This document shows, in pieces, positions 1 through 10,785 of a stretch of DNA of 64,000 nt (its first letter is position 1; every line of letters starts with the position of its first letter). Origin of the DNA: Absidia repens. Its lineage: Eukaryota; Mucoromycota; Mucoromycetes; Mucorales; Cunninghamellaceae. The translations under genes and the position numbers were made by a program. The notes beneath the pieces were generated by a model. The model ran no database searches. It saw only the letters and a program-made list of their open reading frames with translations, and was not told where the DNA came from. The stretch lies in NCBI GenBank assembly GCA_002105175.1, contig MCGE01000002.1:2294001-2358000 (forward strand), given 5' to 3'.

Positions 1-210
1 AGAACTAATAATAATAATCATAACAAAAATGAAGATCAGTTGTCAATACGTAAATATGCACATTCAAAGGCTAAATATAATCCATCTATCTATATTTGTC
101 CCTTCCATTTGCTATGTTCTTTTCTTTCTTTCTTTACCTGCATGCGGACACCTGCATGAATTGTTTGGATTTGCCATATATATAAAAATATAAAAAAAGA
201 GGTACGTTCA

Positions 211-1170
211 TCATAGAGTGTTAGTTCCTTTAAGATATTTGTGTTTGTCTTTTTTCTTTTTCTTTTTTTGTTTCTTACCAAACATTGTGTTTTGTTCAGT
301 GTAATCTTCCCGGGCATCAATACGCACCAAAGATCCAAAGTTGAATTCCTTGACCCGTTTTTCATACTTGTTGATCCACACACGCCACTTTTCTTTAGCT
401 TGAGGAGTCTTGAAGTGAGCTTGTTCATCCAAATGTAGAACATCGATTTCAGGGAAGGTTTCTTCAAAATCTTTGTAGATTTCATCATCGATGCTATATT
501 CCCCCCCAAAAAAAAAGAAGTGTAAGAAATTCGGTCATGTTCAGCCAATATGCAAACACCATCATTTACAATTATAACTATCCCTTTTCACTCAACCCAA
601 TTCCCATCGATTTTCCCCTGTAGCCCATCTTTTCACTTACCTTGTGAGACGGAGTTTACTACCATCCATGGCAGAAATCAATTTGAAATAGGTTTCGGCG
701 TGATGCATAGCCTACAAAATATCAACGATGATGATGGGTACTATATGTTAGTATACACATGCCATTGATCACGCTTTACACAGCATATAACAACTGATCT
801 CAAGCCATTAACCGCCTCTCCCCAGCTTCTTTCATGTCAACAACGCATGCATATCTAATAAAATAAACAAAAAAAACAAAATAAAACAAGACAAAACAGT
901 TTGATCCAGTCAGTTTCATGATACCTTTTTTATTATTTCTTTCTTTTTATAAATGGCTTACCTTTTCCTGCTTTGGTCTTACCTTGACAGCCCATTGCTT
1001 TTCTAATAGTCAATCAAGATCAAATCCCAACAAGTTAGTCAGATAAATCACAAGCCTCTCCAGATAATCCGATCCTATAACCTCCCTAACTGAGTTGCGT
1101 TTCTTCTACGTCTTTTTTACTTACCAATATCTTCAAGTTGTTCTAATTCGTCGGCAGAAGGTAAAGGCAT
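211..1170 (-). CDS. PBDC1 / YPL225W-family protein
   Basis: Four exons (1125-1170, 983-1002, 641-711, 211-493) join to 420 nt, 139 residues, with GTAAGT-type donors and TAG acceptors throughout. The protein carries the family core: an N-terminal MPLPSADELEQLEDI, then QWAVKAMHHAETYFKLI, DDEIYKDFEETFPE, the block KEKWRVWINKYEKRVKEFNFG and the ending DAREDYTEQNT. This matches PBDC1/yeast YPL225W in order and length (yeast protein about 146 residues). YPL225W is linked to co-translational chaperoning of elongation factor eEF1A. The tail is a Lys-rich low-complexity stretch (KKQKKKKKKDKHK), odd for this family but in frame and followed by a TAG at 211-213. Exon 2 is only 20 bp. Family assignment rests on motif recognition. 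Confidence 0.88.
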
Positions 1171-1588
1171 GGTAAATGATTAATTAATAGTGCTAAAGGA
1201 AAAAAACAAAGGAAAAGAAAAAAACAAAAAAAAAAATCTTGAAGCCCGCAGAAAAAAAAATGGCGGTAATTAAACTTTAGCTCAAAAAGAAAAGCTTCAA
1301 AATCGTTTTTTTTTTTTATGCCCCTTTTTTCGCTTTCCAACTAACGCATTGACAACAACAGTAGTCGTTGCGATATTGAACCTTCAGTTCATGGAAATAA
1401 ATGGTTGACAATTTGAAAACATGATCAAAACTATGACTGGAAAGCTTTAGATTGACTGGATGAAGAACAACATATATGCTTCAAGATTCTGATTCCCATC
1501 TACTCCTTCCGTGTCCCTCCCCGCTGACCCTCGTCAAAACCATCCCGTTAGTAAATCTTGTCCCTCACTCGTACGACTATTGCATGGT
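1171..1588. other. Intergenic, between divergent genes
   Basis: AT-rich with A and T homopolymers (for example 1237-1260 and 1304-1317). It separates PBDC1 (-) from the small ORF at 1589 (+) and presumably holds both promoters. I see no RNA gene here. Confidence 0.4.
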
Positions 1589-1961
1589 ATGGTGGAATGG
1601 TACGAACGCCTAGGATTAGTTGATTGTAAAAAGTAAGTGGACACCCTCCCCGTCACCAACATCGACACCAACTCCCCGTTTTGCTGTGATATTGACAAAT
1701 GTTCCCACCTTTTCTTTTCTTTTCTTTTTTTTTCTTTTTATTAGGGACCACTTAAAAATAGGATCCAACCTACAGTACAGAATTCCGTTGACGACGTAAG
1801 TTTATTTTTTAAAATACTAGAAAGCGAGAACGAAATACATAGCACATTAACTAACTAACTTGAACACCGGCGGGAAATAGCAAATGGCGACATCTTTTTC
1901 TTTCAGGAACACCAAAGTGGAGTTTTATGCAACATTAGCTGAAGCCAGCAAACGTCTGTAG
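1589..1961 (+). CDS. Small unidentified three-exon ORF
   Basis: Exons 1589-1632, 1745-1795 and 1907-1961 join in frame (150 nt) with clean GTAAGT/GTAAGT donors and TTAG/TTCAG acceptors. The peptide reads MVEWYERLGLVDCKK, DHLKIGSNLQYRIPLTT, then NTKVEFYATLAEASKRL and a stop. The same frame is open upstream to about 1490 but without an ATG, so an earlier exon may be missing and the start is uncertain. An alternative GTAGGT donor at 1958 could extend the C-terminus by splicing to about 2022. I do not recognise the family. The coding claim rests on two concordant introns and protein-like composition. Confidence 0.4.
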
Positions 1962-2724
1962 GTGGTGGTGGCGAAGGAGGTGGTGGAAATGGGCTTGCTC
2001 AAGTGGATAGAATTTCGGCAGCATCGAATCAGATATATTTCAAGAACTTGACTGAATCAAGATTTATCTCCTTCAGAAAAAAAAAAAAAAAAAAAAAAAA
2101 GCAACCAGAGTGGATTCATAAGTGTAGTATTGGTTAGTATTAGTATCCATCGGGTTATTAATATTAGTTTTTATATTGTTCTTCGAAATAAAGTATGCAC
2201 TTTTACTTTTTATATCGTGAATGCATTATGTTTGTCCTGCTTTTTTTGTTTCTGTTTTGGCCCCAATGATTTAGATAGATATAGATAGACAGTTATTGTT
2301 GTGTGTGGTTGTTGTGCAAAATGAAATAACCTCCTCGGACTCTTGACGGGAATTGAAAATTACACTAGGAAAAACAAGGAACCGATATATTTCAATCGTT
2401 TTTAGATTGACATATATATACACTATCAAACAAGCGATACATAGTTAGACACGCGTCTTTATGAACGATGCGGTTTGATTATACATAATGTGCGTCGTTT
2501 CGATATTTATCTCAAAAAGGCTCATCGGTTTTGCTTGAAACGTTCATGACTCGGCGGGTTGACTGATTTTTTTTTTTTTTTTTACCCAGTAGGAAGGATG
2601 GACTAATGATATTTTTTCCTTGTAGATCTCCGCTGATTTCCTTTCATGGAGATCTTGAGAAGTAAACTTTATCATAAAATAAAATTGACCCTCTGAAATG
2701 TCTATAGAATTTCTTTCTTTCTTT

Positions 2725-2762
<38 letters not shown>

Positions 2763-2820
2763 CTTTTGTTTGTACCTTAATTTTTTTTTCTTTTTCTTTT
2801 TTGGCCTTTCACATTCATCT
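1962..2820. other. Intergenic, homopolymer-rich
   Basis: Contains an A run at about 2079-2100, a T run at 2567-2583 and a long T run at about 2729-2756, which sits 65 bp before the oxidase ATG and may be a poly(dA:dT) promoter element. No gene seen. Confidence 0.4.
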
Positions 2821-4610
2821 ATGACAAAAGTGATTATTGTTGGTGGCGGTTGTTTTGGTTTATCCACCGCCTATGCTCTCTCTTTAAGCGAAGAATATGA
2901 AGTATGGGTGTTTGACAGACAACAAATTCCTGCTCCAGATGCTGCTTCAACTGGTAAGACACTGCACATACGAATCATCTTTGTTTTCATCTTGGTTTCT
3001 AATCCTTTTTTTTTTTTTTTTGGTGGGTTCAACTTCGGGTTTTTGTGCAAAAAGATATTAATAAAATCGTCCGCTTTGATTACGGCAATGATGATATTTA
3101 TATGCGCTTGACGATGGAAGCTTTACCCTATTGGCAACAATTTAACAAGGAACGTGCTGAACAAGGTGAAGAGCCACTCTTCCATCAAACAGGTGTGTTG
3201 ATGATGAGCAGCAATGGCAGTTATTCGGAATTTGAAAAACGCAGCCTGAAGAAAATCCGAGAAGCTGGTTATGGTCATGTCATTGAAGAATTGCTGACAC
3301 CTGAAAGTATCATTGATCGATTCCCTCAATTCAAAGACGGTGTTAATAATGGCTTCAACATTGGATACTTGAACAAAGCTGGAGGTAAAATAATATATAT
3401 ATACATAAAAAAAAAGGTTATACTCATGGTGAAAAAAAAAAAATGAATGAAGGTTCCAACAAAGATGAACGAATCATGTTAATACTTGCTTATTATAGGT
3501 TGGTGCAACTCTGCTGAAGCTGTGAAACACATGTATAAAAAATGCGTCGAGCAAGGGGTTCACTTTGTTGCTGGAGGCGATCAGGGTACCATTGCATCAC
3601 TCTATTGCCCTACGTCTGCCGGGAATGTGGAAGGAATTGTCACTGGCGATGGTAAAGTCCATGTTGCTGATAAAGTGGTGCTTGCTTTGGGTGCCTGGAC
3701 GGCTGGCGTTGTGGATATGAAGGATCTAGTGGTGGCAACTGGTCAAGCTGTGGTTCATTTTCAAACCAAAGGTGCTTTACGGGAACAATTTGATAAGAAT
3801 TGTCCAGTGTGGTGTGCTGATTTGTCTAGAACTGGTAAAATGGAGAGTGATAATGTGATTAGATGATTGTGTTGGCCGGGTGAAATCTAATAATTTTTTA
3901 TTTGATCAGGATTTTATGGCTTTCCCGTAAACGCGGACGGAAAAATGAAAATCGGGACCCACAACAGTGGTTACTTGTGGCCTCGAGAAGATAGTGTTTC
4001 CATACCCAGAACACAAGTAGCCTTCTCAAGCGATACTATTCCGTTATCCGCTTTGAAGCAATTACGTACCTTTTTAAACAAGTTTATACCCCCTACTGTC
4101 TCAATGGATATATCCTATTGTCGTCTATGCTGGTAAGACAAAAAAAAAAAAAGAATACTAGATCTTGGAATAATCCCGTGGGACTAATAGATCTTTATTA
4201 TTATTATTGACGATGGTGGGAAATTTTTACTGTAGGTACTGTGATTCAATTGATGGCGATTTCCTCGTGAGCAATCATCCTGAATATTCAAATCTTATTG
4301 TTGCTACAGGCGATTCTGGACACGGAATGAAGTAAGTTTATTTATTTGTTGTGATGATCTGAATATTTAAACTTTTCTCTTTTTTGCTAGGTTCCTTCCT
4401 AATATTGGCTTCCAAATTAGAAATGTGATTGAAGGCATCAGCACTGATTATACGAAAAAGTGGGCTTGGAGAAATTTGGATGCTTCAGAAACGAAATTGG
4501 ATGGATTGCGTCAAGGCTCTGCTCTTAGCCGTGGTATTATTCAAGGTCCTGATGAAGAAATGCGCTTAGTGTCTGCTGACGAACTTTGTGCAGGGAGAGC
4601 TAGTTTGTAG
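2821..4610 (+). CDS. FAD-dependent fructosyl-amine / L-saccharopine-type oxidase
   Basis: Six exons (2821-2953, 3055-3384, 3499-3834, 3910-4132, 4236-4331, 4391-4610) give 445 residues, normal for the monomeric sarcosine oxidase/fructosyl amino acid oxidase family. The N-terminus has the Rossmann ADP-binding motif VIIVGGGCFGLSTAYAL and a following VWVFDRQ strand. The C-terminal half has the FAD-contact motif ATGDSGHGMKFLPNIG, which is typical of fungal fructosyl amine oxidases and S. pombe saccharopine oxidase. These enzymes oxidise the C-N bond of glycated or secondary amino acids and release H2O2, usually in peroxisomes. The last residues (RASL) are not a standard PTS1 signal, so location is open. 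Intron 1 holds a T run (about 3006-3021). The substrate cannot be decided from sequence. Confidence 0.88.
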
Positions 4611-5439
4611 ATATAAGTTGGTAACGATAAATAAAGGGATCGTAGTTCTCCCCACGCTTTGGCGGGATTTGAATATTTATAAAGAAAAGCACATCGTGGC
4701 GTTCAATTTTTTCTTTCTTATTTTCACACCCCTTTTTTACCCTTGGTATATAATGTTGGAATTTTATTTATTATATATATATATATCTTTTATTACATAT
4801 TGAAAATATAAACAGAAACTCATTCTTTACTCATCTTATTTTCTTCATTCGGCAACTAATCTGTCATACAGTTATTGGTGGCAAACTTTATACAACTCGA
4901 CTTGTATCTATGGTATTGATATTCGGAAGTTATGCAAGCATATGCTATGTATATGCATAATTGCTGGCTCGGATGACAGGTAAGTATTCTATATGGAGAG
5001 ATATGATTTGTTATTCGACCCACTTAACATATATTTTTTTATTATTCTTCTTTCGCTGCAAATAGAGTAATGGCAATGCTTGCTTATGTTGCTATGATAA
5101 CTTAGTGGAGCCCATAAACCGATTTGGTCAGTTTTCCTTGTTGGGATAGAAATACAGGACATTGTAGTTGAAAATATTTTAGTGATATATATTCTATTGT
5201 TTAGTTTAGATTAGTTTCGCTCTTTTATAAAAAAAAAACAATAAAATAATCGCTCTGATGCTCCCTTGAAGCGCTGGAGAAACATATATTTATTGCGTGT
5301 CAGGTATATGTCTGTGTGTAGATGCGTGGGTGTGAGCTGGGTATTGGTTTGACGAGATGGAGATAAATACCTTCGTCATGTCGCGCTTTGATGGGCAACC
5401 CTTGAAAATAATAGATTTTTTTGGGGGGTAGGGGGTAGG
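4611..5439. other. Intergenic (3' flank of oxidase)
   Basis: AT-rich. A TATATATA stretch lies at about 4770-4785 and a GGGGGGTAGGGGGTAGGGGG G-run cluster at 5421-5441. No coding potential recognised. Confidence 0.4.
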
Positions 5440-6245
5440 GGGCTACTATACGTAATAAAAAGTGTACACTAGATTTACACAGTATGCTCCATATGGCAAA
5501 GATAGTGGATGCCTTTGAAGGCGTGTATTTAATTGGACACTTACAAAATAGTTACAATAAACATATTACTTGTCATTTGATAAGTCAAAGAATGGTTAAT
5601 TAAAGGGAATATTTTATTGAAGCATAAATGGCATATACTACACTAACGTAATGGATTAATTATACAGGGAATCTATTGGAGGTGCAATGCGGGAGACCTA
5701 TGGTGATCTGAAGAATAGTCAACATTAATCTAAAAAGGAACAATTTTAAAAAAGTAACTAATGTTCCGTAAAAAGTATGAGAAAGACAAAGAGGGTCATA
5801 TGCTATTGAGATACAACAACGGTCAACATTGATCAAAGGTGGGGGACGATGGAAGAAAAAAAAAAAAAAGGGATCTTTTGCACAAGACATGAGAAAAACA
5901 ATTGGGACATTTTTCATTGAAGGATGTAAAAAGAAACATGTTTTATTCGATATAGACACAAACTATGGACAAACTAGCACTATACTAAGCTAATGGAAGC
6001 CCCAAAAAGCCGACTAATCTAAATCCTGAATGCAAAATGAAAGGGTTTCCCCATGCATCTTGTAATCCCTGAGCTGAAAACGCTTCTAAACTAGACCTGA
6101 CACTATTTCAAGTCCAACATAACCCTATAGAGGTTGAATGGTGAAGAAAAAATCAAAAGAAAAAAATAATTAAAAAGAAAGAGAGACGAAAAAATAAAAA
6201 AGGCGGGAGAGAGAAAATAAATATTTCACGTGGGCGGGAGTTGAA
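5440..6245. repeat. Dispersed non-coding repeat, copy 1 of 4
   Basis: Shares three ordered blocks with copies at 16.3, 38.9 and 51.1 kb, all in the same orientation: GGACACTTACAAAATAGTTA from 5535, CCCCATGCATCTTGTAATCC near 6049, and TTTCACGTGGGCGGGA ending at about 6237. The distance from block 1 to the CACGTG box is about 690 bp, as in the other copies. Also shared are a TTTTATTGAAGCAT motif and GAGCTGAAAACGCTTCTAAACTA. No ORF of note, so either a non-autonomous mobile element or a non-coding transcript unit. The outer boundaries are estimates. Confidence 0.75.
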
Positions 6246-7187
6246 AGGTTTCCTGTGTGCTCAGACGGAACAGAGCTCTGATCTTCTTTTTTTTTCAATA
6301 ACCTTTTTCATTTTGATAAAAAAAACACAGAAAAGGACTCCAGAAAAGCCGCTGTCTTGATGGACATAGCATGGATACACAAACCAGAGTAATAACATTA
6401 CCCACAATAACGATCCAATTTCGTTTTCCCATTGGTGTTGTTCATGTGGACCTCTACCGTTATATAACATGCATAACGATATGTAGTCTTGGGTCAGTCT
6501 TCTCCCCCCGCCCCTGCAAGACGAGCACTGGTTTAAATTGGGTGTAAAAAGCTTGTCCACAAATTTTCACGCTGTAAAATGAATTTAAATGTACGATAAA
6601 ATGAGCAAGAGTTCAAGGAGCTTTACTAAGGGGCCAAAGGGATACAAAAAAAAAGTCAGGGTATACGTCAATATTTTAGGTTCTCCCCCTTTTGCAAACA
6701 GATGTTTGGAAAAATAAAAACACATTGCAACAAGAATTGAATTGATAAATCAATAAATAGAGCCAATCACTTGATACTGTAGGTAAAATAATAGAGTTTT
6801 TTATGCATTGAGGAAGATAAAATTTGATAGGTTGTTAAAAAAAAAAGGCATCTAGCATTGGCGACATACTTTTTGCGTATAGCAATATAACATAAAGTGA
6901 ATAAAAAGCAGAACTCATATCATATGATGACAGAATTTGCAAATAATAATGATATATATATGTATATTTTTTATTGACAAAACAAAAGCACAATGACAAA
7001 GGGAAACAGCAAAAGATTAAACAAAAGTGAATGAACAAAAACCAAAATAAAAGATCTCATAACGTCTATTGGTAAATACTAAATAAAATGGCACAGAAAA
7101 AGTATCAATGAATAAACTACGGGGAGATATATGTATGAGTGTAAATGGAGAATGGATGTAAAAATAAAACTAAACTAAAAATGTAAT
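6246..7187. other. Intergenic (3' flank of fucosyltransferase)
   Basis: AT-rich. No gene or RNA gene recognised; short ORFs on the minus strand lack splice or family support. Confidence 0.4.
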
Positions 7188-8789
7188 CTACAATTGGGAG
7201 GAGTCCTGTTTTGTATAACGCCGGTACTTCGATGTTCGTTTATAAATCATCCACAATGCAAATCCCACGACGCCAATACTTACGCCAGTCAAAGCCAACA
7301 TCCCAATCCAATCTTGAGTCGACATAGCGGTACCTGTTTCTGACGACGATGACGACGACGATGATGATGATGCGGAGGAATTACTGTCTTTTTGTTGTTC
7401 GAGAACTTGATAAGCAAATTCATCCTTTGGTGAGGGCGTCCAGGTGTAAGAATCGTAGGGCGGGCCATCAGCAGCGTAAGTCCATTTACCTTCCGCCATA
7501 CATGTCTTATCCACTAAAAATCGATCCTTCCGCGGTGATGCTTGTTCTAATGCTTCCAAATCGGTTTTCTTTCCGCTGTGCCTTGATGTCCAAGTGGTTG
7601 CCATATGTCGACAAATCGAGCACCAACTCACTCGGTAATCGTGTGCCGTCTGATCACTCCATAACGATACAAATAAAGGATCCAGTCGTTCGGTAGGCGG
7701 TTTGACCAGAGCATCCTGACGATATTTCAAATATGCGAGGTAAGCGTCGTCGTTGTCATCTAAAAACTGGATATACTTGGCCAGTTCACGCGGGTCTGGG
7801 TACGCATCCATTCTGATACCGGAGCGTTGATTTGGTAGATACCCATCATACGAGGCAGGTCCGTCCACAATAGGCACGGCTGAGTATTTTAACGTATCAG
7901 CAAGCTTTTCGGTCACTATTGGTAATAAATCATTAGTCATTCTGCTCATATATCCCCATATTTGTATTGTCTTACCGTAATCTTCACAGTTTGCATTTTC
8001 AATTGCCAAATAAAACTTGTAGTCAGCCATCAATTGCTCCCTCGTTTTATCTTTTGGAAAAGGTTTGGTGTTGAGACAGTCCCCATAAGAGTCGATGTTG
8101 ATATATTTCATGAGTTCACTAATATATTTGTCCCGTCCACTAGAGGCTTGACAGTTCTTAGCAATCCATAATATAGGAGCTTCTTTTGATTTCCGCCGCA
8201 TAAAGTCAGTAGGTAAAGGTCGATTCGCTACATCCATCACGACAGGCCCAAAGTAGGTAAAGAAATATTGGCTTTTCTGGTGATAGGAGGCAAGATAGTC
8301 AAATTTTTGCATCAGTTCAGGATCCTGCCGGAAGGGAGCTGTCAGGGGTGACTCTAAAGTATATAAAATAAAAGGCTGCCCATCCCCTATAATTAAAATC
8401 ACAAAAAAGATATATTATTATCAATTCAAACATCTAATATGGATCTCAAATAACTTACGTTTGGGAACATTGTCAAACCCATAGTCAGCAGCATGGAAGA
8501 GAATGGCATCAGCAGTATTGGCTTCAGTATCATCGGTAGTGATAGTGCACCAAGAAGAAGCAGAGGTCATGTTGACTTTGAAACCCTCTGGAACCAAGCA
8601 TTCGTCTTCGATGGGTTTATCTTCGCCTAGTAAAACAAAAAAGAAAAGATACAGAATAAAGAAAACAAAAGAGAATTAAGATACATGCTATTTCAAGACC
8701 CATGTCTTATTCCTATTACCTTCAAAAATAATCGAATTGAACCACCTTGTCCAATGAAGTAGCCGTATGGGTTCTATGTTGCTTTCCAT
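7188..8789 (-). CDS. GT10 alpha-1,3-fucosyltransferase, C-terminally anchored
   Basis: Exons 8720-8789, 8459-8626, 7976-8386 and 7188-7915 give 458 residues. An intron at 7916-7975 splits the key motif; splicing restores FYLAIENANCEDYVTEKLAD followed by LKYSAVPIVDGP, the GDP-fucose-binding signature of GT10 fucosyltransferases. Upstream are ADAILFHAADYG and SQYFFTYFGP; downstream are a WCSICRHM cysteine motif, a Ser-rich stalk (about 14 Ser) and a single transmembrane helix (about residues 415-437, IGMLALTGVSIGVVGFALWM) followed by a basic tail. The enzyme transfers fucose from GDP-fucose to glycans, presumably in the Golgi. There is no N-terminal signal-anchor, so the topology is reversed from the usual type II form unless an upstream exon is missed. 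Its start lies 189 bp from the divergent KduD-like gene. Confidence 0.9.
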
Positions 8790-8978
8790 GATGCTTGAAA
8801 AAAGTTTATAAAATAACGAAAAAAAAAAAGAAGGGAGCGAAATAAGAATTTGAGTGCCGCTTCTTTCAATCTCCGTCATTTTGATTCGTGCATACAAAAA
8901 AAAAAAAAAAAAAAAAAGGAACCTGTTCCTTCAATTTTTCCTTTTCTTTTTTTTTTCCAATTTTTTGTGAAGTTCTAC
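8790..8978. promoter_or_regulatory. Shared divergent promoter
   Basis: Only 189 bp separate the two start codons, so both 5' UTRs and core promoters lie here. It contains poly(A) runs (about 8820-8829 and 8896-8918) and poly(T) (about 8945-8956), typical nucleosome-excluding tracts. No specific factor site is claimed. Confidence 0.5.
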
Positions 8979-10051
8979 ATGTCTCAAACACCATCTTTAT
9001 TTTCACTTTCTGGGAAAGTTGCTCTGATAACTGGGGCTTCAAGAGGGATTGGATATGGTATGGTGATGGGATTGGCAGAAGCAGGCGCAGGTACGCTTTT
9101 CGAAAATACTGTATGAAAAAATGTATATGTTTTCTTACAAAACTTATCGACTTCTTTCGCTCATAGATATTTGTCTTTTACAACGGGACATCAGCAATAC
9201 ATCCGTCCAAGCTGAGATTCGGGCCCTTGGCAGAATGTGCCATATTGTCTATTTTGATGCCAGTGATCATGATTCTGTCAAGACCACTGTCAGTCGCGTC
9301 CTTGAAATCTATCCTACCTTTGATATTGTGGTTAGCAATGCTGGTATATGTCGTCATGGAACGTAAGTTTATTTATTATTGCAACTAATAATAATAATAA
9401 TAGTACTGACACTTTTTATATGTACCTGAAAGCGCCACAGAGTATTTAGAATCGGACTGGGACAGCGTCCTGCAAGTCAACCTGAAAGCAGTTTGGGAAT
9501 TAAGCCGTGCAGCTGCCAAGCATTTTTTGGACAAGAAAAAACCGGGGAAGATTATATCAACGGCAAGTATCCTGTCATACCAGGGTGGGCTTTACTCGAC
9601 TGCCTATTCAACCAGCAAGGTAAAGTAAAATTGCAAAAACAAAGCAAAGTGTGTTTCCTTATAATAACTTTATTTTCTTTTGCTATTCTTTAGGGCGGTC
9701 TGGCTGTCATGACAAAAGCATTATCAAATGAATGGGCGTGTCATGGTATTTGTGTAAATGCAATCGCCCCGGGTTATGTATCGACTGACATGACGGAAAA
9801 TCTACGTAACGGCGAAAGGGAACCAAGCATATCATGTCGTATACCGTGTGGCCGTTGGGGAACACCAGATGATTTCAAAGGACCTGTGGTATTCTTGGCT
9901 TCTCGTGCTAGTGATTATGTTCATGGTGAGCTTTTGGTTGTCGATGGTGGCTGGCTCGGTAAACTAAAAAAAAAAAAAAAAGCGTTTTGAATTATGCTAA
10001 TATATCTTCTTACCTTTTTAAAACCATTCTGTGCATCATGTAGGTCGCTAG
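8979..10051 (+). CDS. KduD-like short-chain dehydrogenase
   Basis: Five exons (8979-9090, 9167-9362, 9433-9619, 9694-9958, 10044-10051) give 255 residues, the classical SDR length. Seen in order: the NAD(P)-binding TGASRGIG motif, NAG (SNAGI), catalytic Ser in [16 protein letters not shown] with the catalytic Tyr and Lys, and the tail [20 protein letters not shown] followed by [15 protein letters not shown]. That tail is characteristic of 2-dehydro-3-deoxy-D-gluconate 5-dehydrogenases (KduD), used in uronate breakdown. The exact substrate is inference. The last coding exon is 8 bp (GT-CGC-TAG), added by an acceptor at 10042-10043; reading through the intron would give a Lys-rich tail instead. 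Confidence 0.88.
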
Positions 10052-10785
10052 TCGCTTTAGCATAGTTTTAGTATAATTTTATAGTATTTATTTATTTTAC
10101 GTATTTTTGTCTGTGCGTTTGATATATTATTAAAATAAATAAATAATTGTTTCCTGCCGAGTTTACTTGTCTTTGTTGATACATATATCTTGTCAGTTTC
10201 AAGAACTTGCTTGAATTGAAATGATATCTTTTTATTTATTTATTTTGTATGATCATTAATAATATTATGGAAGTTTATAGTCACAAGTGATCTCGAATGT
10301 AGAATATTGAGTTAAAACCGATCTTGTACACTGATGTAAAATTTTAACGGTTAATGTACCGTAACACGACTAATTAAAGCTGCATCTTTTTCTCATCACC
10401 CCATACACTCATATATAATCATATTTTTATACAGCACTTTTTACATGCTACGTATTAATTTGTGAATTTACATAGTTGACTTTGATTTTTGAATGATACA
10501 AATGAAAAATCATGCCTCAAACCCATATTATCCTACTCCACCTTCCGCACACGTATATCACATATTTGAGTGTCTTTTTTTTTTTAACTACAACATTAAT
10601 ATCAATGATCCCATTCCATAAAGATATAAAAAAGGTAGTAAAAGGATGTAATACATAGAATTTTATTTACAATAAATGATAAAAAGAATAGATAGATGAA
10701 TAAAAATGATACACTAAGTTAGGGATAATATAAAGGGGATAAATATACATTAAGAGAGAGCGAAGAGTACTAATGAAAAGACAAT
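10052..10785. other. Intergenic, tail-to-tail 3' regions
   Basis: Lies between the stop codons of the KduD-like gene and the phosphate transporter. AT-rich with AATAAATAAATAA near 10136-10146, a likely polyadenylation signal. Nothing else seen. Confidence 0.4.
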
